Positions 26,785 through 36,128 of a stretch of 51,597 nucleotides of DNA are shown piece by piece. The DNA is from Rhodothermus sp. (lineage in GTDB: Bacteria; Bacteroidota; Rhodothermia; Rhodothermales; Rhodothermaceae), in the NCBI GenBank assembly GCA_030950375.1, contig JAUZRN010000029.1, forward strand, positions 1 to 51,597, written 5' to 3'. Position 1 is the first letter of the stretch. Each line of letters opens with the position of its first letter. A program made the translations under genes and the position numbers. The notes under the pieces were generated by a model that saw nothing but the letters and a program-made list of their open reading frames with translations, had not been told where the DNA came from and did not search any database.

Positions 26785-29700
26785 TTAGCGACGGTGTTCA
26801 ACGTTGGCCTGCTTCGAGTTGTTGCCAACCTGGGTTAGCGGCGGGGGGGCTGAAGTAGAACGATCCGGGATCAACCAGCCAAAGAGTCGGTGCAACAGAC
26901 GCCGCCAGCTGGGAAAGTCGGTCTGATAGGAAAAGCCGGCCCCCGTGATGCTGGTCAAGGTGTAGTCGTTGAGCACGTCGTCTTCACGACGGTAGAACAC
27001 CTGTACCGATACGCTGGGCGTCAATCGCACCTCCACAATAAATTCACCCAGCAGGTTTTGCTGGCCGTTGGCCGTGTTTTCTCCGCGGTAGACACCCTGG
27101 CCGCGGATGATCAGACGTTCGTTGAGCAGGCGCAGGGCCACGCCATAGGTGACATCCAGGCGCTGAGCGCCTTCGCCCTGTACTCCCAGTAACAGATCAA
27201 CGTTGGGGAGTACCTGGCTCAGGTAGCGATTGAGCTGGCTGGCGATGAGTTGTGAGAGACTATTGAAAGCCAGCTGGTTGCCCGACGAGGTGAGCGTTTC
27301 TGGATTGGTGCGTTCGGTAGTGAGGAGAAACGAGTTGGTCAACAGGACGCTGGTGGCATATTCAGCCGCACGTTCGGGCTGGTTGAGCAGGGCTTCCAGA
27401 CTTTCGTAGCCGGCCAGCGGCTCATTGATCGAACGGTCGACGGCCAGGCGCAGGTTGACCTGAGGGGCTTCGACGCGTCCGGTAATATGCATCTGCACAA
27501 TAAGTGGGATCAGGCCGGACCCCTGACCCAGCGCGCCCGGCAGGCCCGCCCGGGAAGCACGGGTACGATAAGCCGCCTGAAGATCAAGTCGCGCGTTGAT
27601 GGGGTCTCCGTCCCAGATGATCGTGCCGCCTTCGATAAGAAAGCGACGTACAAAGATTTCACCGGCAGTGAACAGATAATCGCCTTCGGTTACGTTCAGC
27701 TGTCCGAAAGCCTGGAAGGTGCCTTCCTGGCGGATAATCTGCAGCCGACCGCTCCCGCGGGCGTTGATGATGTCGCCCAGCAGGGGGTCGATTACCAGCC
27801 GGACCGTAGTGCCCTGAGGGGCCAACAGGTTCAGGTCCAGGTCCAGTCCGTCCAGAAAAGGTCGCTCGCCGGGCGGGCGACCGGCCAGCAGGTTGGGGCG
27901 ACGAGTCGGCCGTTTCGGAATACGACCTGTCGAGTCGGCAAAGATGATGAACGCTTCGTCTGTCTCGGTACCGGTTTCAGCCAGGGGAATGTAAATCTCA
28001 CTTTGGGAGAGCACTTTACCGTCGGCTGTCTGTAACCGGGCGCTGTAGAGCGGGCCGCTAAGCGTAAACGTCCCCTGCCCCCATATTTTGCCGTAAAATG
28101 GAAGATTTCGACTGTAGGTAACGTTCATGACCTGTAAGCCTTCCAGACGAGCTGTCAGACCAAAGGAAAAAAACTGGTAATCGTTAAAGAAAATGCGGCC
28201 ATCCACGCGAGCCTGTCCGCCACCTGGATCCTGCAGGTATACGCCGTCCAGCAACAGGCCGATCTCATCAATGAGAACGGATCCTTCCAGCTGGTAGTGC
28301 AGATTGAAACGGGGAATCTCAAAAGCCCCTGCGTGTAGCTGCAGGGCGGCATTAAAGATGGGGCGTCGGAAGGTGCCGGTGATGCGTCCTCGACCGACGA
28401 AGTAACCCTGTACGTTGGCGATTAGATCTGGAAAAATGTAAGTGAAAAAGAAGGCGTCGGCATGCCTGGTTTCCAGGTGCAGGTCCAGTTGACCCGCATC
28501 AGTGATCGAAGGGAGACGGACGGTGCCGAATAGCCGAAGCCGGTTGGTAGCACCTGTGGTGGGGTCAGGATCCAGGCGCGCATCCAGTGCAAGCCAGGGG
28601 GATCCTGGTATGTAGTGGCTGACAAGCCGGAGGGTACCCAGAGGATGCCGGTCGTAGTGCAGGTGGTGAATTCGGAGGAAACCGGCCAGTTGCGGCATCC
28701 CGAACGCACTTACCAGGCTGAGTTCACCGTCCAGGCGACCGGACAGTTTACGGGCGCGACCCAGGGCATGGGTGAGCTCTTGCAATGCGATGCCATGCAG
28801 TGCTACATAGGCCGTATCCGTTGGCTGTGCCGAAAGTAGCCCCCGTAGCTCAATGCGGCCGGCCGTTGTATCGGTGACCGGCTGGTTGTACAGAATGGTC
28901 GGGTAAATTACCACGGCATCAGCATACAGGTCGAGACGAGCCGGACGCGTCAGATGCCAGCGATAATTACGAACCTGCCAGAAGAACTCCTGCAGGGTCA
29001 GTCGATTGAAACGATCCATCAGGTCCAGTGTGGCGGTCAGGCGTAGTGTTTCACCCATTGAGTCAGGCTGGCTGCTAAGGCTCACCTGCATTCCGCCGGG
29101 CTGCAGGTAGCCCACCAGTCGGACCTGCCGTAGCTGTTGCAAGCGGGCGCTTTGCCATTCGAACAGCCCGATGAGCGAGCGATCGACCACGCGTCCGGTG
29201 GCAAGTTGAAGGCGTCCCCGGATGTTTTGCTGCCTGAGGAAACCAATCTGCAGCGTATCGGCCTGGAATTCCAGGATCAGCTGGAGCGTGTCGGCATCTG
29301 CCCGGGTCCGCAGGGTTCCGGTCAGATCGGTACGTATGGCTGGTAGACCGACCAGTGGCTGTAACCAGTCGAGCCGGTGCACCTGTAGCTGTCCCTGCAA
29401 GGATAGTCGGGGGAGATCGGAAGCCAGCGGAGGTACCTGAGCAGGATGGGGAGAACGGTAGAAAGGCTTGTCGGTCTGCCGATGGAAAGCACGGGCAAAA
29501 GCGTGTTGCCAGTGGCGGAGGATTCGGAGGAGCTGGGAAGGGGGCAGGTTGCCTCGAAGGTCCGCAGAGAGCAGATCGCCTGAAACCTGCAACCAATACC
29601 GCGCAGTATCCGGGTGCGTCAGCTGCAGAAGTAGGGAGGCGGGTAGGAGCCTCCAGGATTGATCGGTCCGCCGGGCAAAAGAAGAATCCAGTGCCAGGTA

Positions 29701-31404
29701 GGCGGTGACGGCCAGGTGCGGCCAGTCGTGCCCGGAGCCTTCCAGGGACAATGTAGCATTAACTTGAGTGTGTAGCGTATCGGGGTGCAGATAAGGGCCC
29801 AGGTCGAACTGCTGGGCTATGGCCTGTATCCGAAAGCGATGGGTTTCGGGCGTGACTTGATAGAATGCCGTAGCCGTGAGATGGCCGCGCTGCTGGGGCA
29901 GAACAAATGTAGCCCAGAAACGGGCATCGCTTCGCTGCAGAGTGAAAAGTAGCGAGTCATCGGTATTGCCACCAAACGGGCGAGGGTCCAGCCGAAGATG
30001 GAGGTCAAATTGTCGGGAACCCTGCCCATGCAATACGGCCAGGCCAGTGAGTGAGGAGGGTAATAATGGACTGTTTGGCCACAGGTAAGTAGGCTGCACA
30101 TTGCGCAAACGCGCCTGTACTTCATAAGCCAGGGGTGCGTCCGCATCCTTACGAGCCAGGCGAAACAGCCCTTCCAGCATGCCAGGAAGTCCCTGCAGGT
30201 GACCTCGGCCTTCCAGGCGCTGCAAACGAAGCGGAGTGAAGTCCAACAGACCACGCATCTCCAGGCGCAGGGTGGCCGGCGTGCCTGTTCGAAGCGGGAA
30301 AGGTGCAGTAGGCCAGTAGGCAGCCAGCACAGCGCTTTTCAGTCCAGTGCCAACGATCAGCAGGTCGAAGTCCAGTGAGTCGGGCAGTCCCAGCAGTGTC
30401 CCTTCCAGTTGGAGACGACTATCGGCTGTGGTCAGCTCCAGCTGATCCAGGACCAGCCCGTCGAGGGTACCGTGCAGGCGTCCGGCGATGCCGATGGGCT
30501 GTTGTAGAGGAAGGGCGGGAAACAGCTGACGCAGTTCGGTAAAATCAAGGGTGCCGGTATGCAGCTCAAGCTCCAGGGCCGATCTGGCCATAGACGTACC
30601 TGGAATAAGCTGACCACTGAGTGACAGTAGCGTTTTGTCCAACGCCAGCTCCAGGCGAGGTAAAAGCCAGCGGCCTTCCTGATAGAGGAGCTGACCGGAC
30701 AGGTAGCGCAGGGCTCGGTCAGGTCTGGTCAGGTGAGCCCGGACCTGCAGTAGATCAAGCAGCAATCGATCCGGATAGTATTCCAGGGTGGCCTGGAGGG
30801 TCAGGCTGTCCAGGCGCGTTCGGGTGTAATCAAAAAGCTTTTGCTGCTGCACGGCTTCAGGGGCCGGGCCGATACGACTGGTCTGGATGACCCCGTCATG
30901 GAGTCGGAGCTCGGCAATAGACAGGGCCCAGGGCGAGCGTTTGGGGACAGCGGTCGTATCGGCACGTTGGGGCCAATGCCAGCGACCGTGTTCGTAATAC
31001 AGGAAAAGTTTTGGATGAAACAGCTCCAGTCGTCGTAAGGCCAGGGTACGTTGAAGAAGCAGGCGCCAGGAGGGACGAAGCGCTACGGAATCGATGGACA
31101 ACAAGAGCCGGCCATCCGGCAGGTAGAATCGCACGTGGGTGGCATACAGGCCCCGGATCAGGTTGCCATCCAGCCGGCCGATCTGGAGTTGACCGTTCAA
31201 GAACGTATGAAAAGCAGCCTCCAGCTGAGCCCGAACAAAGTCACGTCCGACGCGGGTGTGCGTCAGCGCCATAAAGAGGATCCCACTGACAACCAGTACA
31301 CCGGCCGCCAGCAACAACAGTCGGCGAGCGATATGTCCGAGTACGCGTACGGGCAAGGTGCGGTAACTGTTTAAGAGCGTACGACTGTCCGGCAACTTGC
31401 GCAC
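26785..31404 (-). CDS. tamB: TamB-like translocation/assembly module protein (AsmA-like/DUF490)
   Basis: 1539 aa. One N-terminal membrane anchor (about residues 24-46, RRLLLLAAGVLVVSGILFMAL) precedes a very long periplasmic region of repetitive beta-strand/Leu-rich sequence with many GxL-type turns. The C-terminal 400 residues show the TamB/DUF490 pattern: INARGSGRLQI, EGDYLFTAGEIFVRRFLIEGGTIIWDGDP, then a final ITGAGFSYQTDF. Such proteins form hydrophobic grooves thought to carry lipids, or aid outer-membrane assembly, between the two membranes. The N-terminus overlaps the end of aroB by 34 bp. No BamA-like TamA partner is visible nearby. Confidence 0.88.
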   Translation of the reverse strand: MRKLPDSRTLLNSYRTLPVRVLGHIARRLLLLAAGVLVVSGILFMALTHTRVGRDFVRAQLEAAFHTFLNGQLQIGRLDGNLIRGLYATHVRFYLPDGRLLLSIDSVALRPSWRLLLQRTLALRRLELFHPKLFLYYEHGRWHWPQRADTTAVPKRSPWALSIAELRLHDGVIQTSRIGPAPEAVQQQKLFDYTRTRLDSLTLQATLEYYPDRLLLDLLQVRAHLTRPDRALRYLSGQLLYQEGRWLLPRLELALDKTLLSLSGQLIPGTSMARSALELELHTGTLDFTELRQLFPALPLQQPIGIAGRLHGTLDGLVLDQLELTTADSRLQLEGTLLGLPDSLDFDLLIVGTGLKSAVLAAYWPTAPFPLRTGTPATLRLEMRGLLDFTPLRLQRLEGRGHLQGLPGMLEGLFRLARKDADAPLAYEVQARLRNVQPTYLWPNSPLLPSSLTGLAVLHGQGSRQFDLHLRLDPRPFGGNTDDSLLFTLQRSDARFWATFVLPQQRGHLTATAFYQVTPETHRFRIQAIAQQFDLGPYLHPDTLHTQVNATLSLEGSGHDWPHLAVTAYLALDSSFARRTDQSWRLLPASLLLQLTHPDTARYWLQVSGDLLSADLRGNLPPSQLLRILRHWQHAFARAFHRQTDKPFYRSPHPAQVPPLASDLPRLSLQGQLQVHRLDWLQPLVGLPAIRTDLTGTLRTRADADTLQLILEFQADTLQIGFLRQQNIRGRLQLATGRVVDRSLIGLFEWQSARLQQLRQVRLVGYLQPGGMQVSLSSQPDSMGETLRLTATLDLMDRFNRLTLQEFFWQVRNYRWHLTRPARLDLYADAVVIYPTILYNQPVTDTTAGRIELRGLLSAQPTDTAYVALHGIALQELTHALGRARKLSGRLDGELSLVSAFGMPQLAGFLRIHHLHYDRHPLGTLRLVSHYIPGSPWLALDARLDPDPTTGATNRLRLFGTVRLPSITDAGQLDLHLETRHADAFFFTYIFPDLIANVQGYFVGRGRITGTFRRPIFNAALQLHAGAFEIPRFNLHYQLEGSVLIDEIGLLLDGVYLQDPGGGQARVDGRIFFNDYQFFSFGLTARLEGLQVMNVTYSRNLPFYGKIWGQGTFTLSGPLYSARLQTADGKVLSQSEIYIPLAETGTETDEAFIIFADSTGRIPKRPTRRPNLLAGRPPGERPFLDGLDLDLNLLAPQGTTVRLVIDPLLGDIINARGSGRLQIIRQEGTFQAFGQLNVTEGDYLFTAGEIFVRRFLIEGGTIIWDGDPINARLDLQAAYRTRASRAGLPGALGQGSGLIPLIVQMHITGRVEAPQVNLRLAVDRSINEPLAGYESLEALLNQPERAAEYATSVLLTNSFLLTTERTNPETLTSSGNQLAFNSLSQLIASQLNRYLSQVLPNVDLLLGVQGEGAQRLDVTYGVALRLLNERLIIRGQGVYRGENTANGQQNLLGEFIVEVRLTPSVSVQVFYRREDDVLNDYTLTSITGAGFSYQTDFPSWRRLLHRLFGWLIPDRSTSAPPPLTQVGNNSKQANVEHRR

Positions 31405-32507
31405 GCGAAGTGCCAGGCAGTCTGGAGGGCAGCTTCGGTTACATCGTCGGTAATATAGGCTTCGCCCAGACGCCGTAACAGTACAAAGCGCAACCGACCA
31501 GCCAGCGTTTTTTTGTCCACCTGCATGGCCTCGCGTAGCGCTTTGAAGTCCAGGGTGTCGGGCAAGGTGGGCACTGGCAGACGCTGCAGTAAGGTACGGA
31601 TGCGATCAAAGGGCAGATCCGGATGGCGTTGATGCGACAGCCAGAGTGCGGCCAGCATGCCCAGCGCTACGGCTTCGCCATGTGTAAAGTGTCCGTATCC
31701 GGCTACGCGTTCGAGGGCGTGTGCGAACGTGTGGCCGAAGTTCAGAATGGCTCGCAGCCCGACTTCGCGTTCATCCTGCACAACCACCCGAATCTTAACG
31801 GCAGCCGCTCGGGCAATCAGCTCGGGCAAAAGGGCCGGTGTGCGTTGCAGGACCTCCTGCCAGCGGGCTTCCAGCAGCTCGAACAGCGCCGGATCACCGA
31901 TCAGCGCATGTTTGACCACCTCGGCCAGGCCACTGGTCCATTCGCGTTCAGGCAGCGTCTGAAGTAGAGAAGGATCGGCCAGCACAAGGGCTGGCTGGTA
32001 AAAGGCACCGATCAGGTTTTTGCCCAGAGCGTGGTTGATACCGGTTTTGCCACCGATAGCACTGTCGACCTGAGCAATCAGCGTAGTGGGTAGTTGTACA
32101 AGCGGCAGTCCACGCAGCAGGGTGGCCGCTGCAAAGCCTGCCAGGTCGCCAATCACACCGCCGCCAAAAGCCAGCACAGGCGTACGACGGTCAATCCCCC
32201 AGCGCAGCGCTTCGTCGTAGATCTGTTCCAGGTAAGGAAGCGCTTTAGTAGATTCACCCGGAGGCAATACCAGCACATGAGGCATCCAACCCGTTGCTTT
32301 CAGGAGGGTCTGAAGCGGCTCCAGATGGAGTCGGGCTACATGCTCGTCGGTGACAATCAGACAGCGCCCCTGGCGGAGTGCCAGACGACTGAGCCACCTC
32401 GGCAGCGTCTCCAGGGAATCGATCACGACCGGATAATCTCGGCCGCCCGATATTGTCACGTGATGGACCACAACGGCAGGTTGCAGGTTACCCTGGAAGG
32501 TGTTCAT
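31371..32507 (-). CDS. aroB: 3-dehydroquinate synthase
   Basis: 378 aa. It is an NAD- and metal-dependent enzyme making 3-dehydroquinate from DAHP in the shikimate pathway. Signatures include LPPGESTKALPYLEQIYD, FGGGVIGDLAGFAAATLLRGLPLVQLPTTLIAQVDSAIGGKTGIN, LNFGHTFAHALE with its metal His, HGEAVALGM, and VDKKTLAGRLRFVLL near the end. It is the first gene of the leftward unit aroB-tamB-rnr and is divergent from the mnmM-like gene, 48 bp away. Confidence 0.96.
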   Translation of the reverse strand: MNTFQGNLQPAVVVHHVTISGGRDYPVVIDSLETLPRWLSRLALRQGRCLIVTDEHVARLHLEPLQTLLKATGWMPHVLVLPPGESTKALPYLEQIYDEALRWGIDRRTPVLAFGGGVIGDLAGFAAATLLRGLPLVQLPTTLIAQVDSAIGGKTGINHALGKNLIGAFYQPALVLADPSLLQTLPEREWTSGLAEVVKHALIGDPALFELLEARWQEVLQRTPALLPELIARAAAVKIRVVVQDEREVGLRAILNFGHTFAHALERVAGYGHFTHGEAVALGMLAALWLSHQRHPDLPFDRIRTLLQRLPVPTLPDTLDFKALREAMQVDKKTLAGRLRFVLLRRLGEAYITDDVTEAALQTAWHFACASCRTVVRS

Positions 32508-32555
32508 CTTTAAAAACCCCCTAAAAGGATAGCTGGTCCCAGGAATTTAGAATAA

Positions 32556-33161
32556 ATGCGAGCCAATCTAACAGATCGGCCATTTTTTCTCGAATGGACG
32601 ACACTGGCACATCAGATCGTAGCGGCAGTGCTGCAGGCAGGCGAGGTGGCCATTGATGCAACCGTGGGCAACGGACACGACACGTTATTCCTGGCTCAGC
32701 TGGTGGGAGCGGAAGGACACGTTTACGGCTTCGATGTACAGGAAGAGGCGTTGATCCGGACGCAGCAACGCCTGAAAGCAGCGGCGCTGGAAGGTCGGGT
32801 TACACTTTTTCAGAAAAGCCATGAGCAGATGGCCGAGGTGATTCCTTCAGTATGCCATGGGCGCTTCGGGGCCATTATGTTCAACCTGGGGTATCTGCCC
32901 GGTGGAACCGACCGCACATGCGTAACGCGGCCGGAGACCACCTTGCCTGCACTCGATGTAGCCCTGCGACTACTACGTCCTGCAGGAGTGTTGACCGTTG
33001 TCGCTTACCCGGGACACCCGGGTGGAGACAGAGAGACAGAAGCCGTTCGGCAATGGGCTGAACGCCTTGATCCTGGAGATTTTGTAGCCGTACGTTATGC
33101 CTTTTGCAACCGCCGTCGCTTCACGCCAGAGCTGATCGTCGTGTCCAAGCGTCGCTTGTAG
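32556..33161 (+). CDS. mnmM: SAM-dependent tRNA methyltransferase, YtqB/MnmM family
   Basis: 201 aa class I methyltransferase. Motif I is DATVGNGHDTLFLA, followed by GFDVQEEAL (ribose-binding acid) and the family-specific NLGYLPGGTD with T.PETTLPALDVALRLL. Bacillus YtqB of this family methylates the wobble modification to give mnm5s2U in tRNA; I transfer that role by family only. The gene is divergent from aroB and its end lies 5 bp from the convergent sorting-domain gene. Confidence 0.82.
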   Translation: MRANLTDRPFFLEWTTLAHQIVAAVLQAGEVAIDATVGNGHDTLFLAQLVGAEGHVYGFDVQEEALIRTQQRLKAAALEGRVTLFQKSHEQMAEVIPSVCHGRFGAIMFNLGYLPGGTDRTCVTRPETTLPALDVALRLLRPAGVLTVVAYPGHPGGDRETEAVRQWAERLDPGDFVAVRYAFCNRRRFTPELIVVSKRRL

Positions 33162-33166
33162 GACGC

Positions 33167-34360
33167 TTAGCGCATCACCACAATCCGGCGCGTCCAGTGT
33201 TGCGGGCCAACCTCTACGCGGCAAAGGTACAGGCCAGCCGGCCAGTTGCGAGAAACGATAGGTAAATGATGAGTCCCTGCCGGTAATTGCCCCACAAAAG
33301 GCCGGGCCACTTCCTGTCCGAGCAGGTTGTAGATGCGTACAGCGACTGGCTGTGCGATGGGAAGGGTCAACGTCAGCATGGTCTGTCCGGTGTTCGTCGG
33401 ATTGGGATAAGGTCCCTGCACCATTACAATCGGTAGGTCGGGCAACGGTGCCCTCGCCACCGGTCGAAACGTTGAGATGGCATAGTAGGCACCACTCGGG
33501 ACCTGCGTGATAACCGGTGGAAAACCCTGTGAGACAGAAAGCGTGGTAGCAATTTCTGCCTGAATGATTTCTACAGGATTGGACTGTTGCCAGTCGGCAG
33601 AGATCCAGAAATAGCTGACAAAAATGTCCAGCGGTTGAGAAAAACCCGTCACGCCGCTGACGCGCACGGTGCGCTTGATACGAAGCGTTTCGCGTGATCC
33701 AGCCGGGGTTACCAGTGTCCCGTAGGCGTCTACTTCCCAGAAGATCTGCACCGTGGCACCTTGAAGCAGATCCCGGTACTGCTCATACGTCTGGATGATT
33801 GTGCTGTCGCCGGTAAGGGCAGTCAGAAAACGTGCAATGAGGGCCAGGTCGGTCGCTGGCACTGAGGGCCACTGCCAGCTTACGCCATCGGTGAGCGGGA
33901 ATTTCAGGACCGGAAAACGTTCAGGCAGCGTAAGCGTCGAATCGCCAGCGGCCAGACCGTAGTAGTAGTTACCGTCATCTGGAAGCAGACTCCCGTAAAT
34001 GTAGGCGTTACCCAGCAGTATGGCATGGTCCGCCTCGGGAAAATCAGCAGCGCCCGGCAGGCTGTTATCGTACGCCAGATAAGGCACCGACGAGGTGACC
34101 GGAGGCTGATAGTTCAGCGTGGTAAAGTCCCAGGTCTGCGAAGGACCTTGCCTGTCAATAAGCGCCTGAAGGGCCAGTCGCGTCTGAGCCTGTTCGTCCT
34201 GCGTGTCACCAAAATCGACATTGTATGTGGTGCTCGCATAGGCTTTACCAATCAGGACCTGAAAGTTGTCGGCATTTAACGTAAACTGAGCCTGTAACGG
34301 AAGAGTTATGCTGGCCATGAACAGGAGGCTCAGCATGTAGTGACGACTGCCGTAACTCAT
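33167..34360 (-). CDS. Secreted protein with type IX (Por) secretion C-terminal sorting domain
   Basis: 397 aa from ATG 34360 (MSYGSRHYMLSLLFMAS), where a Sec signal ends at LPLQAQ; the frame is open to 34420. The last 80 residues are a T9SS type A sorting domain: PYPNPTNTGQTMLTLTLP, VAVRIYNLLGQEV, LPAGTHHLPI and WPAGLYLCRVEVG. The middle (30-310) is beta-rich with no recognised catalytic motif, so its function is unknown. It predicts an outer-membrane T9SS in this organism and surface display or release of this protein. Confidence 0.88.
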   Translation of the reverse strand: MSYGSRHYMLSLLFMASITLPLQAQFTLNADNFQVLIGKAYASTTYNVDFGDTQDEQAQTRLALQALIDRQGPSQTWDFTTLNYQPPVTSSVPYLAYDNSLPGAADFPEADHAILLGNAYIYGSLLPDDGNYYYGLAAGDSTLTLPERFPVLKFPLTDGVSWQWPSVPATDLALIARFLTALTGDSTIIQTYEQYRDLLQGATVQIFWEVDAYGTLVTPAGSRETLRIKRTVRVSGVTGFSQPLDIFVSYFWISADWQQSNPVEIIQAEIATTLSVSQGFPPVITQVPSGAYYAISTFRPVARAPLPDLPIVMVQGPYPNPTNTGQTMLTLTLPIAQPVAVRIYNLLGQEVARPFVGQLPAGTHHLPIVSRNWPAGLYLCRVEVGPQHWTRRIVVMR

Positions 34361-34440
34361 GGCTGCGTGCCGTACGAGGTGTCGAATTTCTTCAAAATGT
34401 AAGAAATAAGAGCGAAACAAGCAAGCAAGGAAGACGCGCT

Positions 34441-35211
34441 ATGTGCCTGGTACTCTGGGCGTATCAGCAGCATCCTCGTTATCGACTGGTGCTGGCAACG
34501 AACCGGGATGAGTTTTATGCACGACCTTCGGCACCGGCACACTGGTGGCCTGAGGCGCCTGACGTGCTGGCCGGGCGTGACCTGGAGGCGGGTGGCACCT
34601 GGCTGGGTATTTCTCGAAAGGGTCGCCTGGCGCTGGTGACCAATTACCGGGAGCCAGATCGGCGGGCTACCGGTCGACGTTCGCGTGGCCTCCTACCGCG
34701 CGACTTTTTGCAGGGAAATGAACTTCCCGAGGCTTACCTCAACCGCGTACTGGCTGAAGGATCGGCCTACAACGGCTTCAACCTGCTGGTGGGCGATCCC
34801 GAGACGCTGGCATACGGATCGAATCGGAATGAGGGCGTCGAGGTGCTGGCGCCCGGTCTGTATGGTCTCAGCAACCACCTGCTGGGCACGCGCTGGCCTA
34901 AGGTCAGCCGCGGACTGGAGCGCTTCGAGCAGATCCTGAAGACTGAGGCTATTGACCCGGAAGAGTTGCTGACGTTGCTGGCCGACCGCACACCGGCGCC
35001 TGCCGAAGCGCTACCACAGACCGGACTGGGATATGAATGGGAACGCCGACTTTCTGCGATTTTTGTGGTAACCGCCCTGTATGGTACGCGCAGCTCGACT
35101 GTGGTTCTCTGGGAGCGCAGAGGACCGCTTACGTTTGTGGAGCGCACCTTCGGGCCAGGTGGGCGCCCTCTCGAAACGCGCTACTATCAGGTAAGCTGTA
35201 TGGAGCCCTGA
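34441..35211 (+). CDS. NRDE (TANGO2-like) family protein
   Basis: 256 aa. It begins MCLVLWAY with a Cys at position 2, followed by LATNRDEFYARPS, the family-naming Asn-Arg-Asp-Glu motif, and DLEAGGTWLGISRKGRLALVTNYREP. It resembles Ntn-type folds, in which Cys2 would become N-terminal after Met removal, but the reaction of the family is not settled. It is cytoplasmic as far as visible and divergent from the T9SS cargo gene. Confidence 0.88.
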   Translation: MCLVLWAYQQHPRYRLVLATNRDEFYARPSAPAHWWPEAPDVLAGRDLEAGGTWLGISRKGRLALVTNYREPDRRATGRRSRGLLPRDFLQGNELPEAYLNRVLAEGSAYNGFNLLVGDPETLAYGSNRNEGVEVLAPGLYGLSNHLLGTRWPKVSRGLERFEQILKTEAIDPEELLTLLADRTPAPAEALPQTGLGYEWERRLSAIFVVTALYGTRSSTVVLWERRGPLTFVERTFGPGGRPLETRYYQVSCMEP

Positions 35212-35519
35212 AAAACCATACCGCTATCTGACCATTGCACGCCTGCACGACAATCAAACCTGGGCGATACGCCGATCCACGGGGGCGCTGAATGGCGCTA
35301 CCGCCTGTAATGATCACAGCCAGGGCTCCTTGAACGACAGGGCCAGATACCGTGAGCAGGATATCGAACTGCTGGCGGACAGAAAGATCGACTGGCTTTG
35401 CAGGAGATGGTGCATTGGATGAAACCTGGCGCCGTCCAGAAGATCGTCAGCCGATGGACGGTACCCTGCCTGTTCAAAAAAATTCTCCGGTTACACAAAC
35501 ACGACTTCGCGACGGAACC
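35212..35519. other. 308-bp gap with no clear gene
   Basis: It lies between the NRDE gene and sixA. A minus-strand frame across about 35250-35440 translates to a protein-like run (KPVDLSVRQQFDILLTV, GALAVIITGGSAIQRPRG) but is bounded by a stop and lacks a credible start. It could be a short unrecognised gene or a remnant. I see no RNA gene. The promoter of sixA is presumably in the A-rich stretch near 35470-35510. Confidence 0.35.
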
Positions 35520-36008
35520 ATGCGGCTCTATTTCCTACGTCATGCCGAGGCCCGACCCGCCACGCCTGGTCAACCCGACGCCGAACGGACACTCACCGAG
35601 GCCGGCCAGCAGATCGCCCGTCATCTGGGCGAAGCCCTACGACGTATGCAGCTGGCACCGGCTGCGGTCTATAGCAGCCCGTATCGCCGGGCCGTGCAGA
35701 CCGCCCGGGCAGTGGCTACTGCTCTGTGTGTACCCGTCGTCGAAGATCGGCTGCTGGCGCCGGGATGTGGTCCGGCCGAGCTGGAACTGCTGGTGCAGGC
35801 CTATACCCCGGGGAATACGGTACTCGTCGTCGGTCATCAGCCCGACCTGGGTGAACTGGTACGCTGGTTAACCGGTGCCAGCATACGCCTGCCGGCTGGT
35901 GGGTTGGCCATTGTGGAGACGCCGATGCTCCGCGAACAGGCCGGTACGCTGCATGGCCTGTATGATCCCAGGTGGCTGCGAACTGTTATGACAGGTAGTA
36001 CGGATTAA
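35520..36008 (+). CDS. sixA: SixA-like phosphohistidine phosphatase (histidine phosphatase superfamily)
   Basis: 162 aa from ATG 35520 (MRLYFLRHAEARP), where the family begins; the upstream open frame is not conserved. The phospho-accepting RHAE motif is at His8, and VYSSPYRRAVQTA and VLVVGHQPDLGELV complete the phosphatase core. In enterobacteria SixA removes phosphate from His of phosphotransfer proteins. The target here is unknown. Confidence 0.88.
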   Translation: MRLYFLRHAEARPATPGQPDAERTLTEAGQQIARHLGEALRRMQLAPAAVYSSPYRRAVQTARAVATALCVPVVEDRLLAPGCGPAELELLVQAYTPGNTVLVVGHQPDLGELVRWLTGASIRLPAGGLAIVETPMLREQAGTLHGLYDPRWLRTVMTGSTD

Positions 36009-36058
36009 TAGACGTTTCGCCGACCCTTGTCGGGCATTTCATGAGGGCTTCTTGGTAG

Positions 36059-36074
36059 CTTTATTTAGATAAAG
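36059..36074. promoter_or_regulatory. CRP/FNR-type inverted repeat upstream of nirK
   Basis: CTTTAT-TTAG-ATAAAG, with perfect 6-bp arms and a 4-nt spacer, lies 54 bp before the nirK ATG. The arm length and spacing resemble CRP/FNR-family operators (TTGAT-N4-ATCAA type), which commonly control nitrite-reductase genes. A smaller repeat TACTA-TT-TAGTA (36075-36086) follows at once. The function is inferred. Confidence 0.45.
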
Positions 36075-36128
36075 TACTATTTAGTAGAAATTTTCTTCGT
36101 CAACAATCAACCCAACAGGGAGGACACC